A stretch of 64,000 bases of DNA from Promicromonospora iranensis (GCF_028994805.1 NZ_JAJQQP010000008.1:168534-232533), one strand, 5' to 3'. Positions 37,403 to 48,089 are shown, numbered from the stretch's first letter. Notes: a model not told the origin generated them from the letters alone. Numbers and translations are program-made.

Positions 37403-38855
37403 TCAGAGTGGCAGAGCCACCTGGACGGTGAGGCCGCCGCCGGGGGTGTCGGACACCTCGACGTGCCCGCCGTGGGCGCCGATGATCGCCGCGACGATGG
37501 CCATCCCGAGGCCCGAGCCGCCCGACTCGCGGGTGCGCGAGGAGTCAGCGCGGTAGAACCGCTCGAAGATCCGCCGGCCCTGCTCCTCGGTGAGGCCGGG
37601 ACCGTGGTCGCGCACCTCCAGCACCGCCGCGCCGTCGGACCGCCGCACGCCGAGGGCGATCTCGGCGGGCGTGCCCGCGGGTGTGTGTCGTGCGACGTTG
37701 CCGATGAGGTTGGTGATGACCTGCCGCAGGCGGTCGCTGTCGCCCTCGACGACCAACGTGTCGGGGACCTGTCCCGCAGGGTCGTCCGCGTCGGCGTCGG
37801 CCACCAGCGGGACCACCGCGACCTCGCGCGTCGGGTCCAGGGCGTGCAGGTCCTGGATGGAGTCGCGCGCGAGGGCCGCGAGGTCGACGTCCTCCCGGGC
37901 GACGGGCCGGCCCTCGTCGAGCCGGGCGAGGACCAGGAGGTCGTTGACGAGCGCGCCCATGCGGCGCGCGGCGTCCTCGATGCGGAGCATCGTGTCGTCG
38001 ACCTTGTCCGTGCTGTCGAGGGCGCCCATCCGGTACAGCTCGCCGTACCCGCGGATGGTCGCGACGGGCGTGCGCAGCTCGTGCGAGGCGTCCGAGACGA
38101 ACTGCCGCATCCGCACCTCGGAGGCCTCCTGCGCGGCGAAGGCCCGCTCGATCTGCGTCAGCATCGCGTTGAGGGACGCCGCGAGCGAGCCCATCTCCGT
38201 GCTTCGCGGGGCATCAGGGACGCGCAGTGTGAGGTCGCCGGCGGCGATCTGCGCGGCGGTGTGCTCGACGGTCCGCAGCGACCGGAGCGACCGCTCGACC
38301 AGGACCCATGCGGTGAGCCCGCCCAGCAGCACGATGCCCAGGCCCGACATGATCAGGGTGCGGGTCAGGATCGAGATCGTCTTGTCCATGCCGACCAGAG
38401 GGAGCGCCACGTAGACGACCGCTCGCTCGCCGGACGGATAGGTCGCGGCCAGGGTGATGACGCGCCAGCTCTCCGTGCCGGCTCCGTTGCTCGCCCCGGA
38501 CGTGGTGAACGGCTTGCCGCCGCTCTCCTCCGCCTCCTCGTAGGTCACGTCCGGCAGCTCGGGCGTGCCGAACCGCGCGATCGCGGAGAGGCCCAGCGCC
38601 TTGACCGTGCCCTCCTCGCCGTCGATCAGGACGTAGTAGTCGCTGGGCAAGCCCTCCGGAGCCCCCGACTGGAGGGTCTGGAGGATCGGGTTGAGGTCGC
38701 GCGAGGCGACGCTCAGCTCGCTGTCGACCTGCTCGACGAGGAAGCGTGACACCACCGTCGTCGTCGCGACTGCCGCGATGCCCAGCCCGGCCGCGAGCAG
38801 CAGCGAGATGATCGCGACGAGCCGTGCGCGCAGCGGGATGCCGGAGAGTCGATCC

Positions 38856-38863
<8 letters not shown>
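37403..38863 (-). CDS. Sensor histidine kinase with HAMP domain
   Basis: The 486-residue kinase has two membrane helices (about 15-37 and 170-192) around an extracellular sensor domain of some 130 residues, a HAMP linker, a HisKA domain with SDASHELRTPVATIRGY and a HATPase domain with NLIGNVARHT and GGSGLGMAIV. It resembles the TcrY/TrcS group of mycobacteria. The signal it senses is not known. The GTG start at 38863 lies inside the 3' end of the response regulator gene (8-bp overlap), so the two are coupled. Confidence 0.93.
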
Positions 38864-39581
<718 letters not shown>

Positions 39582-39698
39582 GTTTCCAGTGTGCGACCGG
39601 TTCCTGAAGAGTGCCTGAGATTCGCCCGGGAAATCGCCCGGGCTCCGCGGGGGTGATCTGTCCGGCCCGCCACCTGCCGCGCGGCTAGGCTGGGGTGC

Positions 39699-40292
39699 AT
39701 GTCAGCACCGTTCCCGCAGGTTCCAGGGCAGACGCCCCGGCGCACGTATCTCATCGTCGACGGTGAGAACATCGACGCCACGCTCGGCATGAACGTGCTG
39801 AACCGCCGTCCCGCACCCGAGGAGCGCCCCCGCTGGGACCGCATCTCCGCCTTCGCGGAGAAGGTGTGGTCGCAGGACGTGGTACCGCTGTTCTTCCTCA
39901 ACGCGACGTCCGGCCAGATGCCGATGCCCTTCGTGCAGGCGCTGCTCGCCATGGGCTACAAGCCCATCCCCCTGGCGGCGCAGGGTTCGGAGAAGGTCGT
40001 CGACGTCGGTATCCAGCGCACCCTCGACGCGCTGATGGACCGCCCCGGCGACGTGCTGCTCGCGAGCCACGACGGCGACTTCCTGCCGCAGATCGAGGCG
40101 CTGCTCGACGACGACGACCGCCGCGTCGGCCTGCTGGGCTTCCGGGAGTTCGTCAACGCCCGCTTCACGGAGCTGGAGCAGCGCGGCCTGGTCATGTACG
40201 ACCTCGAGGCCGACGCCGACGCCTTCACCACCATGCTGCCGCGCGTCCGGATCATCCCGATCGAGGAGTTCGACCCGCTGCGCTACCTGTAG
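39699..40292 (+). CDS. NYN-domain (PIN-like) putative ribonuclease
   Basis: The 197-residue protein is a single NYN domain with the acidic positions in LIVDGENID, EKVVDVGIQRTLDAL and SHDGDFLPQIEAL that form the metal site of PIN-like nucleases. It may process RNA, but no target is known. The ATG at 39699 gives a short Pro-rich leader and then the first strand. A long inverted repeat (D) starts 27 bp after the stop and separates it from the convergent carbonic anhydrase. Confidence 0.86.
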   Translation: MSAPFPQVPGQTPRRTYLIVDGENIDATLGMNVLNRRPAPEERPRWDRISAFAEKVWSQDVVPLFFLNATSGQMPMPFVQALLAMGYKPIPLAAQGSEKVVDVGIQRTLDALMDRPGDVLLASHDGDFLPQIEALLDDDDRRVGLLGFREFVNARFTELEQRGLVMYDLEADADAFTTMLPRVRIIPIEEFDPLRYL

Positions 40293-40319
40293 CGCCCGGT
40301 CGGCCACCCCGGCCCGACT

Positions 40320-40382
40320 CGTTGAGTGCTGGATATCTGTGGTTCCAGGTGCGTTGGAGGCACAGATATCCAGCACTCAACG
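40320..40382. repeat. Inverted repeat D (22-bp perfect arms)
   Basis: Arms 40320-40341 and 40361-40382 are perfectly complementary around a 19-nt loop; each arm holds GATATC. It lies between two convergent genes and ends five bases before the carbonic anhydrase stop. Confidence 0.95.
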
Positions 40383-40387
40383 GGGTG

Positions 40388-41194
40388 TCAGTTTTGGCTG
40401 AGAGTGATCGTGCCCTCGTAGGCCTCGCGGTCGCCCTGCGGCTGGACCGGGCGGGCGTTGTCGTCGTACGCCGCCTTGAGCACCGCGATCTGCTCTGCCG
40501 ACAGCTCGATGGGCTCGTGGTAGATGACCCAGTCGACGCCCTCGGTGCACGGGGGCGTCGTGAGGCTGCCCGCGTACTCCTCGAACGTCGGGTCCGCCGG
40601 CAGCATCGCGGCGACGTCGATCGGCAGGTCGTCCGTGCCGGGCTCGGCCGCGCCGTCGATGAACGGCTGCCAGTCCTCGTTCTCGGCGTCACCCTCGCGG
40701 GCGAGCACGCCGAGCACGAGCACCTGGCCGTCCTCGGTGCTGTGGACGAAGTGGAACTCGGCGTCCAGCGCCCTGCCCTCGACGGTGTGCTCCGACGGCA
40801 TGTGGAAGTGCACCTGGGCCAGGTCGAACTCGTTGTCCTTCCACTCGATCTCGGACGCGTCACCGTCCGGCACGAGCTGGATGGTGTGCCCGGTGTCGAC
40901 CGACTCACCGACGGTGGGCGACGCCGAGATCCTCGGGTGGTCCGTCAGCTTCTCGTCGGCGTGGTCGGGCAGGTCGATCGGCGACTGCGCGTCACCGGCC
41001 TCGCACGCGGCGAAGTCCGCGGCGAGGTGGCCCCACTCGTCGGGGCCCTCCTCGCCGTCGTACGACCAGTGCACCTCGCCCGCGGCGGCGGGCGGCGGAG
41101 CGGTGGACGCCGGCTCGTCGGGTGAGCCGCCGGTCGCGCAGGACGCGAGCAGCGGGGCGATGAGGAGGACGGCGGGCAGGACGAGCTTCTTCAT
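40388..41194 (-). CDS. Alpha-class carbonic anhydrase, lipoprotein
   Basis: This is an exported lipoprotein (lipobox LLASCA, Cys19) with an alpha-carbonic anhydrase domain. The three zinc His are His129, His131 and His148 in QVHFHMPSEH and AEFHFVH, and YAGSLTTPPCTEGV with Thr and the downstream VDWVIYHEPI match the family. It hydrates CO2 outside the cell. Two Cys (Cys64 and the one in TPPCTEG) may form the disulfide found in secreted alpha-CAs. The ATG at 41194 is clear. It is a single-gene unit bounded by repeat D. Confidence 0.95.
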   Translation of the reverse strand: MKKLVLPAVLLIAPLLASCATGGSPDEPASTAPPPAAAGEVHWSYDGEEGPDEWGHLAADFAACEAGDAQSPIDLPDHADEKLTDHPRISASPTVGESVDTGHTIQLVPDGDASEIEWKDNEFDLAQVHFHMPSEHTVEGRALDAEFHFVHSTEDGQVLVLGVLAREGDAENEDWQPFIDGAAEPGTDDLPIDVAAMLPADPTFEEYAGSLTTPPCTEGVDWVIYHEPIELSAEQIAVLKAAYDDNARPVQPQGDREAYEGTITLSQN

Positions 41195-41306
41195 GGGTAT
41201 ACCTCTCGTGGGACCAGCCGGTCACCCGAGGACCAGGAGACCGGCAGGTCAAGCTACTCCCGGTTCCCTGGCCCTGGCCGCCCACCCGAATGTGACGTAC
41301 GACCTG

Positions 41307-43562
41307 CTACTTCGCCGGTGCCGGCCACCAGGCACGGACCGTGCCGAGCTTGCGGAGCGTGGCGGGGCGTCCACCGCCGAACCCGCCGCCACCGAACCCG
41401 CCGCCGATCCGTGCGGTGGCGGCGCGCTTGCGGGAGCGCACGACGTTCGGGTCGAGCAGGATGCCGCCCAGCATCATGCCGCCGGTGATGGGGCCGTTCT
41501 CGTCAGGACTGCCGGCACCGTCGGTGTCGGGCTCCGACTCGGCGGCCGCCGCGGTCACGACGGCGTCCGCGTCCGCACGGGCGAGCCGCGCGGCCTCCTG
41601 CACGAGCTTGCTCGCGCGCTGCGCCTCGCCGAGCGCCGCGGTGGGGTCGGTCGGCTGGAGCGAGCGGGCGACGTCGGCCTGCCGGACCGCCTCCGCCAGC
41701 CGGGTCCGGGCCGTCGAGCCGACGGCACCGCGGCGTGTGGCCACGAAGTCGGCGGTCTGCCGGAGCTGCTCGACGACCCGGCCGAGGGTGTCCCGCAGCA
41801 GCGCGGACGCCCGCGCCGCCACCTCGGTGGTGTCGCGGGTCCCGGCCAGGGCGGCGTCGAGCGAGGCCTCCGCGGCGGCGATGCGCTGCAGCCCTGCAAG
41901 CGGGTCACCACCCTCGCGCGTGACCTCGACGTGCTTCAGCGCGGCCTGGGCAGCGGTGCGCGCCAGGGTGATGCGGAAGTCGCCCTCGACGGCCCGGGCG
42001 GCGGCCACGTCCTGGGTCAGCGAGGCGATCGACTTGTCCAGCCGTCCTGCTGCCTCCTCGAGGTACCTGGCGGTGGCGTCGACGGCGTCGAGCAGCATGA
42101 CCGCCTGGCCGAGCGCGTTCTGCGCGCCCCTGGCGTGTGCGACGGCGACGGCCTTCTGCCCGGCCTCCAGGGCGGAGCGCCCGGCGGAGACCGCCGCCTT
42201 GGCGTTGACCAGCAGCAGCTCGGCCTGCTCCGGGTTGCCCGACACCATCGCCAGCGTGTCCGCCGGGTACCGCTCCGCGAGCTCCTCCAGCGTGGTGCGG
42301 GTGGTGGCCACCCGGTCGGTGACCTCCGGCTCACGGGTGATGACGTCGGCCAGCAGCTCGGGCGTGCGCTGCTGCAGGCGGCGCAGGTCGTCGAACGCGC
42401 GCGTGCGCGCGTCGAGCGTGTCGGCGGCGCTCTCGCACAGCGCGATGACCTGGTTCAGGTGCGGGCGTCGCTCGGCGTCCGGGAGCGCTGCGCCGTGCTT
42501 CCCGGCGCCGGGGACCTCGGCCGTGGCGGTGCCGTCGGGCCGCGCGTCCTGCGCGTGCACGTCCTCCGCTCGCGCGGCGGCCTCGTCCAGCTCCTGCCTG
42601 ATCGCGAACGCCTGCCGGACGTCGGCCGTGGCGCGCTCCAGGATCAGCTCGAAGTCCCGGGTCGCGTCGCCGCCCAGCTCCGCACGGGCGAAGCCGAGCT
42701 CCTGCGTGCAGGTCTTGAGCGCGTCGTCGATGCTCACCAGGGCGGCGGCGGCACGCTCGTCGAGCTCAGGGACGGTCAGGTCGTCGAGCTCGTCGGGCAC
42801 CGGCTCGCCGGCCCCCGTCGAGCGGTCCCCGCGCGCAGCCCGGGGCAGGAGCCGTGGTGCCGCGAAGCGCCACAGGACGTATCCGAGGACGGCGAGGACC
42901 AGCGCGCCGCCCGCCGCCGCACCGGCGACCAGGAGAGGGCTGGTGGTCGCGGTGGTGGCCTGCCGGACGGAGTCGGCCGCGTCGGTGGCGGCGCCGGCCC
43001 ACCGCTCGTCCTCGACGGCAGATGCCACCGCGTCGTCGATGTCGCTGAGCTGCGCGGTGGTGAGCGGCACGTTGGTGTCCGCGGACAGGCCGAACTCGTG
43101 GTCGGCGGTGGCGATGGCGAGCAGCAGGTCGTCCGGGCCGAGGCCGGACTGGTTCGCGCTCGCGTTGGCCCAGTCCACGGGGTCGGTGCCGTCGAAGCTC
43201 TCGATGTACACGACGAACATGCGCAGGTCCGACTCGTTGCCGAGCCGGTCGAGAGCGGCGTCCACGTCCTGCCGCTCGGCCTCGCGGAGCGCGCCCGCGC
43301 CGTCCGTCACCGGGGTGGTGAGCGTGATCGGTGGCGACGCGGGCAGCACGTCCGACATCAGTTCCGCCTGGGTCGCCGCGGACAGGCGCGGCGACACGGA
43401 CGGCAGCGGCTCGCTCGGTGCGCTGACCGTCGCGTTGGCGGCCTGCGAGGTGGCCGCCAGAACGACTCCGACGAGGCCCGCGAAGGCCACGACGGCCCAT
43501 CCCCCGGATGCCCGGGTGCTGGGTTCGTGCGGATGTTCGTGTCTTGCTGGGGACTCGATCAC
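41307..43562 (-). CDS. TPM-domain membrane protein with long helical C-terminus
   Basis: The 751-residue protein has an N-terminal signal/anchor helix (about 23-45), a TPM domain (about 80-195) containing VTDGAGALREAERQDVDAAL and a membrane helix near 220-240. A long Ala/Glu-rich, mostly helical cytoplasmic part follows, and the tail is Gly/Phe-rich (GGGFGGGGFGGG). TPM domains occur in envelope or photosystem repair proteins and the actinobacterial long form is uncharacterised. The GTG at 43562 is the only plausible start but has a poor ribosome site. Confidence 0.83.
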   Translation of the reverse strand: MIESPARHEHPHEPSTRASGGWAVVAFAGLVGVVLAATSQAANATVSAPSEPLPSVSPRLSAATQAELMSDVLPASPPITLTTPVTDGAGALREAERQDVDAALDRLGNESDLRMFVVYIESFDGTDPVDWANASANQSGLGPDDLLLAIATADHEFGLSADTNVPLTTAQLSDIDDAVASAVEDERWAGAATDAADSVRQATTATTSPLLVAGAAAGGALVLAVLGYVLWRFAAPRLLPRAARGDRSTGAGEPVPDELDDLTVPELDERAAAALVSIDDALKTCTQELGFARAELGGDATRDFELILERATADVRQAFAIRQELDEAAARAEDVHAQDARPDGTATAEVPGAGKHGAALPDAERRPHLNQVIALCESAADTLDARTRAFDDLRRLQQRTPELLADVITREPEVTDRVATTRTTLEELAERYPADTLAMVSGNPEQAELLLVNAKAAVSAGRSALEAGQKAVAVAHARGAQNALGQAVMLLDAVDATARYLEEAAGRLDKSIASLTQDVAAARAVEGDFRITLARTAAQAALKHVEVTREGGDPLAGLQRIAAAEASLDAALAGTRDTTEVAARASALLRDTLGRVVEQLRQTADFVATRRGAVGSTARTRLAEAVRQADVARSLQPTDPTAALGEAQRASKLVQEAARLARADADAVVTAAAAESEPDTDGAGSPDENGPITGGMMLGGILLDPNVVRSRKRAATARIGGGFGGGGFGGGRPATLRKLGTVRAWWPAPAK

Positions 43563-43673
43563 GTCCTGATCGTCACCCCCGGTTCAAGACCACGCAATCT
43601 GAGAGGGTGTTGTTGCGCATATGCAATGAATCCTCAGGTAAATGCCCAGCGTGAAGGGCATTTTCACAGCCCG

Positions 43674-45371
43674 TCAGGGGGTCGGCGAACCGGCCGGTGA
43701 CTCGTCCAGGTCCTCGGCGTCCACGATGCGGTAGGCGTACCCCTGCTCGGCCAGGAAACGCTGCCGGTGGGCGGCGAAGTCCTGGTCCACGGTGTCGCGC
43801 GCGACCACCGCGTAGAAGTGCGCGGTACGGCCGTCCGCCTTGGGCCGCATGATGCGCCCGAGGCGCTGGGCCTCCTCCTGGCGGGAGCCGAAGGAGCCCG
43901 ACACCTGGATCGCCACCGACGCCTCCGGCAGGTCCACCGAGTAGTTGGCGACCTTGCTCACCACGAGGCGGGAGATCTCGCCCTCGCGGAACGCCCCGAA
44001 GAGCCGCTGCCGTTCCTTGTTGGTGGTCGCCCCGGTGATGATCGGCGCGCCGAGGTGCTCGGCCAGCTCCTCGAGCTGGTCGATGTACTGCCCGATCACG
44101 AGCACCTGGTCGTCCGGGTGGCGCGCCACGATCTGCTCCACCACCTTCTTCTTGCCCGACGCCGACGCGGCGAGCCGGTACTTGTCCTCCAGCTCGGCGG
44201 TCGCGTACGTCATGCGCTCGCTCTCCGGGAGCGTGAGCCGCACCTCCACGCAGTCGGCGGGCGCGATGTAGCCCTGCGCCTCGATGTCCTTCCACGGCGC
44301 GTCGAACCGCTTGGGCCCGATCAGGCTGAACACCTCGTCCTCGCGGCCGTCCTCACGCACCAGGGTCGCGGTCAGGCCGAGGCGGCGCCGGGCCTGGAGG
44401 TCCGCCGTCATCCGGAAGACCGGGGCGGGCAGCAGGTGGACCTCGTCGTAGAGGACCAGGCCCCAGTCCCGGGCGTCCAGCAGCTCGAGGTGCGTGTAGA
44501 CGCCCTTCCGCTTGGTGGTGAGCACCTGGTAGGTGGCGATCGTGACGGGCTTGATCTCCTTGCGGGCGCCGGAGTACTCGCCGATCTCGTCCTCGGTCAG
44601 GCTGGTGCGCCGCACCAGCTCGTCGCGCCACTGGCGCGCGCTGACGGTGTTGGTCACCAGGATGAGCGTCGTCGTGCCCGACTTCGCCATGGCGCCGGCA
44701 CCGACGATCGTCTTGCCCGCGCCGCAGGGCAGCACCACGACACCCGACCCGCCGTGCCAGAACCCGTCGACGGCCTGCGCCTGGTAGGGCCGCATCTCCC
44801 AGGCGGCCGCCTGCTCGTGCTCGGTCCGCGGCTTGGTCACCGGGCTGAGCTCGATCGGGTGCTTCTCGCCGTCGACGTATCCCGCGAGGTCCTCGGCCGG
44901 CCAGCCGAGCTTGAGCAGGACCTGCTTGAGGTGGCCGCGCTCGGAGGGGTGCACCAGGACGGTGGAATCGTCCAGCCGCTCGCCGACCAGGCCCGCGGTG
45001 CGCCGCGACTTCAGCACCTCCGCGAGGACCGCCCGGTCGGTGGTGCGCAGTACGAGGCCGTGCGCCGGGTCCTGCACGAGCTGGAGCCGGCCGTAGCGGG
45101 CCATGGTCTCGGCGACGTCGACCAGCAGCGCGTGCGGCACCGGGTAGCGGCTGAACTCGAGGAGCGTGCTCACGACCTGCTCCGCGTCGTGGCCGGCCGC
45201 GCGCGCGTTCCACAGGCCCAGCGCCGTGAGGCGGTAGGTGTGCACGTGCTCGGGGGCACGCTCCAGCTCGGCGAAGGGCGCGATGGAGCGGCGCGCCTGT
45301 TCGGCGCTCGGGTGGTCGACCTCCAGCAGCAGCGTCTTGTCGCTCTGTACGATCAGCGGCCCGTCGGGCAT
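43674..45371 (-). CDS. XPB/ERCC3-type DNA repair helicase
   Basis: A superfamily 2 helicase of 565 residues: an N-terminal XPB-type damage-recognition region (about 1-180), Walker A LPCGAGKT, DEVH box VLYDEVHLLPA, LTATLVRED as motif III and the C-terminal RecA domain ending with QEEAQRLGRIMRPK (motif VI). It unwinds DNA in nucleotide excision repair or transcription-coupled processes. It is downstream of a helicase-associated gene on the same strand, 10 bp apart. The ATG at 45371 is clear, beginning MPDGPLIVQSD. Confidence 0.95.
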   Translation of the reverse strand: MPDGPLIVQSDKTLLLEVDHPSAEQARRSIAPFAELERAPEHVHTYRLTALGLWNARAAGHDAEQVVSTLLEFSRYPVPHALLVDVAETMARYGRLQLVQDPAHGLVLRTTDRAVLAEVLKSRRTAGLVGERLDDSTVLVHPSERGHLKQVLLKLGWPAEDLAGYVDGEKHPIELSPVTKPRTEHEQAAAWEMRPYQAQAVDGFWHGGSGVVVLPCGAGKTIVGAGAMAKSGTTTLILVTNTVSARQWRDELVRRTSLTEDEIGEYSGARKEIKPVTIATYQVLTTKRKGVYTHLELLDARDWGLVLYDEVHLLPAPVFRMTADLQARRRLGLTATLVREDGREDEVFSLIGPKRFDAPWKDIEAQGYIAPADCVEVRLTLPESERMTYATAELEDKYRLAASASGKKKVVEQIVARHPDDQVLVIGQYIDQLEELAEHLGAPIITGATTNKERQRLFGAFREGEISRLVVSKVANYSVDLPEASVAIQVSGSFGSRQEEAQRLGRIMRPKADGRTAHFYAVVARDTVDQDFAAHRQRFLAEQGYAYRIVDAEDLDESPAGSPTP

Positions 45372-45381
45372 GGGGACTCCC

Positions 45382-48027
45382 TCAGTTCTGCTTCTGGTCT
45401 TGCTCTACTGCGGCCTGCGGCCCGACTGCGGCCTGCGGCGTGGACGACGTCGGCAGGACCGACGCGATGCGGTGGACGGCGATCGTCAGCTCGGCCTCTC
45501 TGTCCGGGTCGAGAGCACGCAGCCGCCCGCCCTCGAGGTTCAGTGGCTTCAGCTCGCGGCGCTCCAGCCGGCCGCTGTGGCCGGCCACCTCGACGATCAC
45601 CGTGGAGCCGTCGCGGAGCGCGTCGCGCAGCAGTGCCAACCCGTCAGCGGGGTGCTGTGTTCCCGGGTCGTCGTCGAGCACGTCGGCGGCAGGGGCCGCG
45701 GCCCGGGTCACCGGACGGTCCAGGGCCGGGGCGTCAGCGGCCGGCAGCGGTTCCAGGGCCCCCTGCCGCGGTCGGTCGCCCGAGGTCTCGGCCCTGGTCG
45801 GCACGGCCCCGACCACCCGGTAGCCGCGCAGCGGGATGCCACCGCCGGACGTCGAGACCGACCGCGCCACCTCCGCGGCGTCGGCCCGCGCCCGCGCGCC
45901 GGCCCGCGCCGCGTCCTCGACGGCGCGCAGCTCGGCGACCAGCGCCTCCGGGTCGGGGGCACGGTCGACGACGTCGGCCCCGGTGCCCATCCGGATGGCG
46001 GCCGCGGAGCGGGGGGCGGGCATCGCCCGGCCGGTCACGCCCCGGCGTGCCACGAGCACGCGCCCGTCCGGTCCTTCGAGGGCGGAGACCAGGCCGCGCT
46101 TGCGCAGGGCCTCGTGCAGGGTGGCCGCGGGCACGGACGCCGCGAGCACCGTCGGCGCGAGCCGCACCAGGCCGAGGCCGACGAGCGTCGGGTCGTGCTC
46201 CAGGCCGGCGAGCACCGTGGCGTCGGCGGCCCGCAGGTACGACGACGCCGTGCCCACCCGCACGGCACCGTGCCGCCGCGCGGTGTCCCGGACCAGGTAC
46301 TCCAGCGGCTGCGGGACCGGCACGGGGGACCGGTGGGCGAGCTCGTCGAGCATGCCGTCAGCGGTCTCGCCCTGGTCGAGCGCCCGCGTGACGGACGCCG
46401 GGCTGAACCGCACGGTCGTCGCGGCGCCCCGCGACTCGATGTCCGTCGACCGCTCCAGCAGCCGCGCGAGATCGCGCGAGGGGCGCCCGGGGACTATGCC
46501 CGTCAGGTCGCCCTGGAGCAGGATCTCGTCCACCTCGTGCGGCAGGACGGCGCGCAGTTCCCCGGCGACGTCACCGGCCGGGGTGGCCAGCAGGGCACGG
46601 CCCGGCGTCGAGAGCGCGCCCGCCCCGGTCACGCCCAGCCACTCCGCCTCGGCCAGCAGGCCCTCGACGGCGGTCGCCGGCGGCACGGAGCGCGGCGTGT
46701 GCCAGGTCAGCACCTCGACCACCGCCTCGGGCGTGGGGGCGAGGACCGTGTCACCGGCCGGCTCGTCCGCCAGCACCCGCAGCACGCCGTTGCGCAGCCG
46801 GGGCACCCACGGCCGCTGCAGGTCGGGGGACAGCGGCGCCCGGAGCGCCCCCTTGTCGTCGCGTGAGCCCACCAGCCACGGCGCGCGCCGGGAGGCCAGC
46901 CAGGCCTCGACCAGCCGCGCCCAGCGGGCGGAGTCGTCCAGGTCGTCCCAGTCGGTGACGGTCGGTACGTACGACGGCGGCGCGTCGCCGTCGTCGCGCA
47001 CCAGGCCGGCGAGGGCGGCGACCTCGACCACGAACGCGGCCGCGCGCTCGTCCGTCTCCAGCTGGGTCGCGACCCTGCGCAGGTCCCGGACGCCCAGGCC
47101 ACCCGCCCGCAGGACCGACGGCGGGTTCTCGTCCCAGGACTGGCGCAGCAGCCGGACGCGTCGGACGAGCTCGAGCGCGGCGCTCGCCGCCTCGGCGTCG
47201 GCGGTCGCGGTCTGGACCGTGCGGCCCTGCGGCTCGGGTGGGCGGGTGTGCGGCTCGCGATGGGTGTGCCCGGCGCGGAGCGCCAGCCCGACCAGGCGCG
47301 GCAGCACCACGTGGCGCGCGTCCGACCGGACCAGGAGATGCTCGGTGACCAGCCAGTTCACCGCGTCGCGCGGCCGGGTGCCCGCAGCCGGCACGACGCC
47401 GACCGGCGGGCCCCAGGCGAGCGCGTCGAGGATCGCGCGGGCGCCGGGCGGGGCCTCCGCGAGGAGCGCGTCGAGCGCCGCCGTCGTCTCGGTGCCGCTG
47501 CGGGCGGACCCGAGCGCGTGCCCGACCGCCTCGGCCAGGCCGTCCGGCACGGGGTCGAGGTGCGGACCCAGGCCCGCCGGGTTCGGCCCCAGCAGCTCGT
47601 CGAGGCCGGGCGCCGTGCGCAGGTCGAGCGTGGCGCCGTACTCGCCCCCGGCGTCCCAGAGCAGTGCGTGCTCGACGGCGCGGCGGACGGCGGCGTCGAC
47701 CAGGTGGCCGTCCTCCGCCGCGCCGCCCAGCGCCCAGGTGACCACGGCGGTGCTGAGCGGCCCGGACGGCGGGCGGAGGACGGGCTCCAGGGCGAGTACC
47801 GCCTCCAGGACCTGCAGGGTCAGCGCGTCGGCGCGCGCCAGGGCGCGCTCGAGCGAGGTGCGGCTGGAGGCGCGGGCCGCGAGCGAGCGGAGCGTCGAGG
47901 GAGAGGGGGTGGCGAGATCAGGACGGGCGCGCAGGAGCGCGGCGAGCGCGGTGTCCGAGCGCTGCCGGAGGTCGTCGGCGAAGTGCCGCGTGGCCGCCGC
48001 CGGCGCTGCGGGGAGCGAGGAGGCCAT
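45382..48027 (-). CDS. Helicase-associated protein, partner of XPB (WYL/winged-helix type)
   Basis: This 881-residue protein is of the actinobacterial helicase C-terminal/XPB-associated family that always sits beside the XPB gene (Rv0862c-type in mycobacteria). It has no Walker motifs; most of it is helical with several winged-helix-like segments, and the C-terminal part (ILVEVAGHSGRLERRELKPL-like) may bind DNA or the helicase. The ATG at 48027 begins MASSLPAAPAAATRHF. The C-terminus holds two 18-bp-spaced repeats coding PQAAVG and PQAAVE. Function is inferred from position. Confidence 0.82.
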   Translation of the reverse strand: MASSLPAAPAAATRHFADDLRQRSDTALAALLRARPDLATPSPSTLRSLAARASSRTSLERALARADALTLQVLEAVLALEPVLRPPSGPLSTAVVTWALGGAAEDGHLVDAAVRRAVEHALLWDAGGEYGATLDLRTAPGLDELLGPNPAGLGPHLDPVPDGLAEAVGHALGSARSGTETTAALDALLAEAPPGARAILDALAWGPPVGVVPAAGTRPRDAVNWLVTEHLLVRSDARHVVLPRLVGLALRAGHTHREPHTRPPEPQGRTVQTATADAEAASAALELVRRVRLLRQSWDENPPSVLRAGGLGVRDLRRVATQLETDERAAAFVVEVAALAGLVRDDGDAPPSYVPTVTDWDDLDDSARWARLVEAWLASRRAPWLVGSRDDKGALRAPLSPDLQRPWVPRLRNGVLRVLADEPAGDTVLAPTPEAVVEVLTWHTPRSVPPATAVEGLLAEAEWLGVTGAGALSTPGRALLATPAGDVAGELRAVLPHEVDEILLQGDLTGIVPGRPSRDLARLLERSTDIESRGAATTVRFSPASVTRALDQGETADGMLDELAHRSPVPVPQPLEYLVRDTARRHGAVRVGTASSYLRAADATVLAGLEHDPTLVGLGLVRLAPTVLAASVPAATLHEALRKRGLVSALEGPDGRVLVARRGVTGRAMPAPRSAAAIRMGTGADVVDRAPDPEALVAELRAVEDAARAGARARADAAEVARSVSTSGGGIPLRGYRVVGAVPTRAETSGDRPRQGALEPLPAADAPALDRPVTRAAAPAADVLDDDPGTQHPADGLALLRDALRDGSTVIVEVAGHSGRLERRELKPLNLEGGRLRALDPDREAELTIAVHRIASVLPTSSTPQAAVGPQAAVEQDQKQN
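45407..45439 (-). repeat. In-frame 15-bp direct repeat at the 3' end of the helicase-associated gene
   Basis: ACTGCGGCCTGCGGC is present at 45407-45421 and 45425-45439, 18 bp (six codons) apart, giving PQAAVG-PQAAVE in the extreme C-terminus. Confidence 0.85.
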
Positions 48028-48089
48028 CCTGATGATGCTACGCGCGTTTCCTGGGCCGAAGTTCGGCCGGTCCACGCCCCGGCTGCCTC

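Noticed and set aside
40524..43700. A 1,058-codon open frame on the plus strand
   Set aside because: It spans the carbonic anhydrase and TPM genes on the opposite strand, both clearly real, so it is an artefact of high GC.
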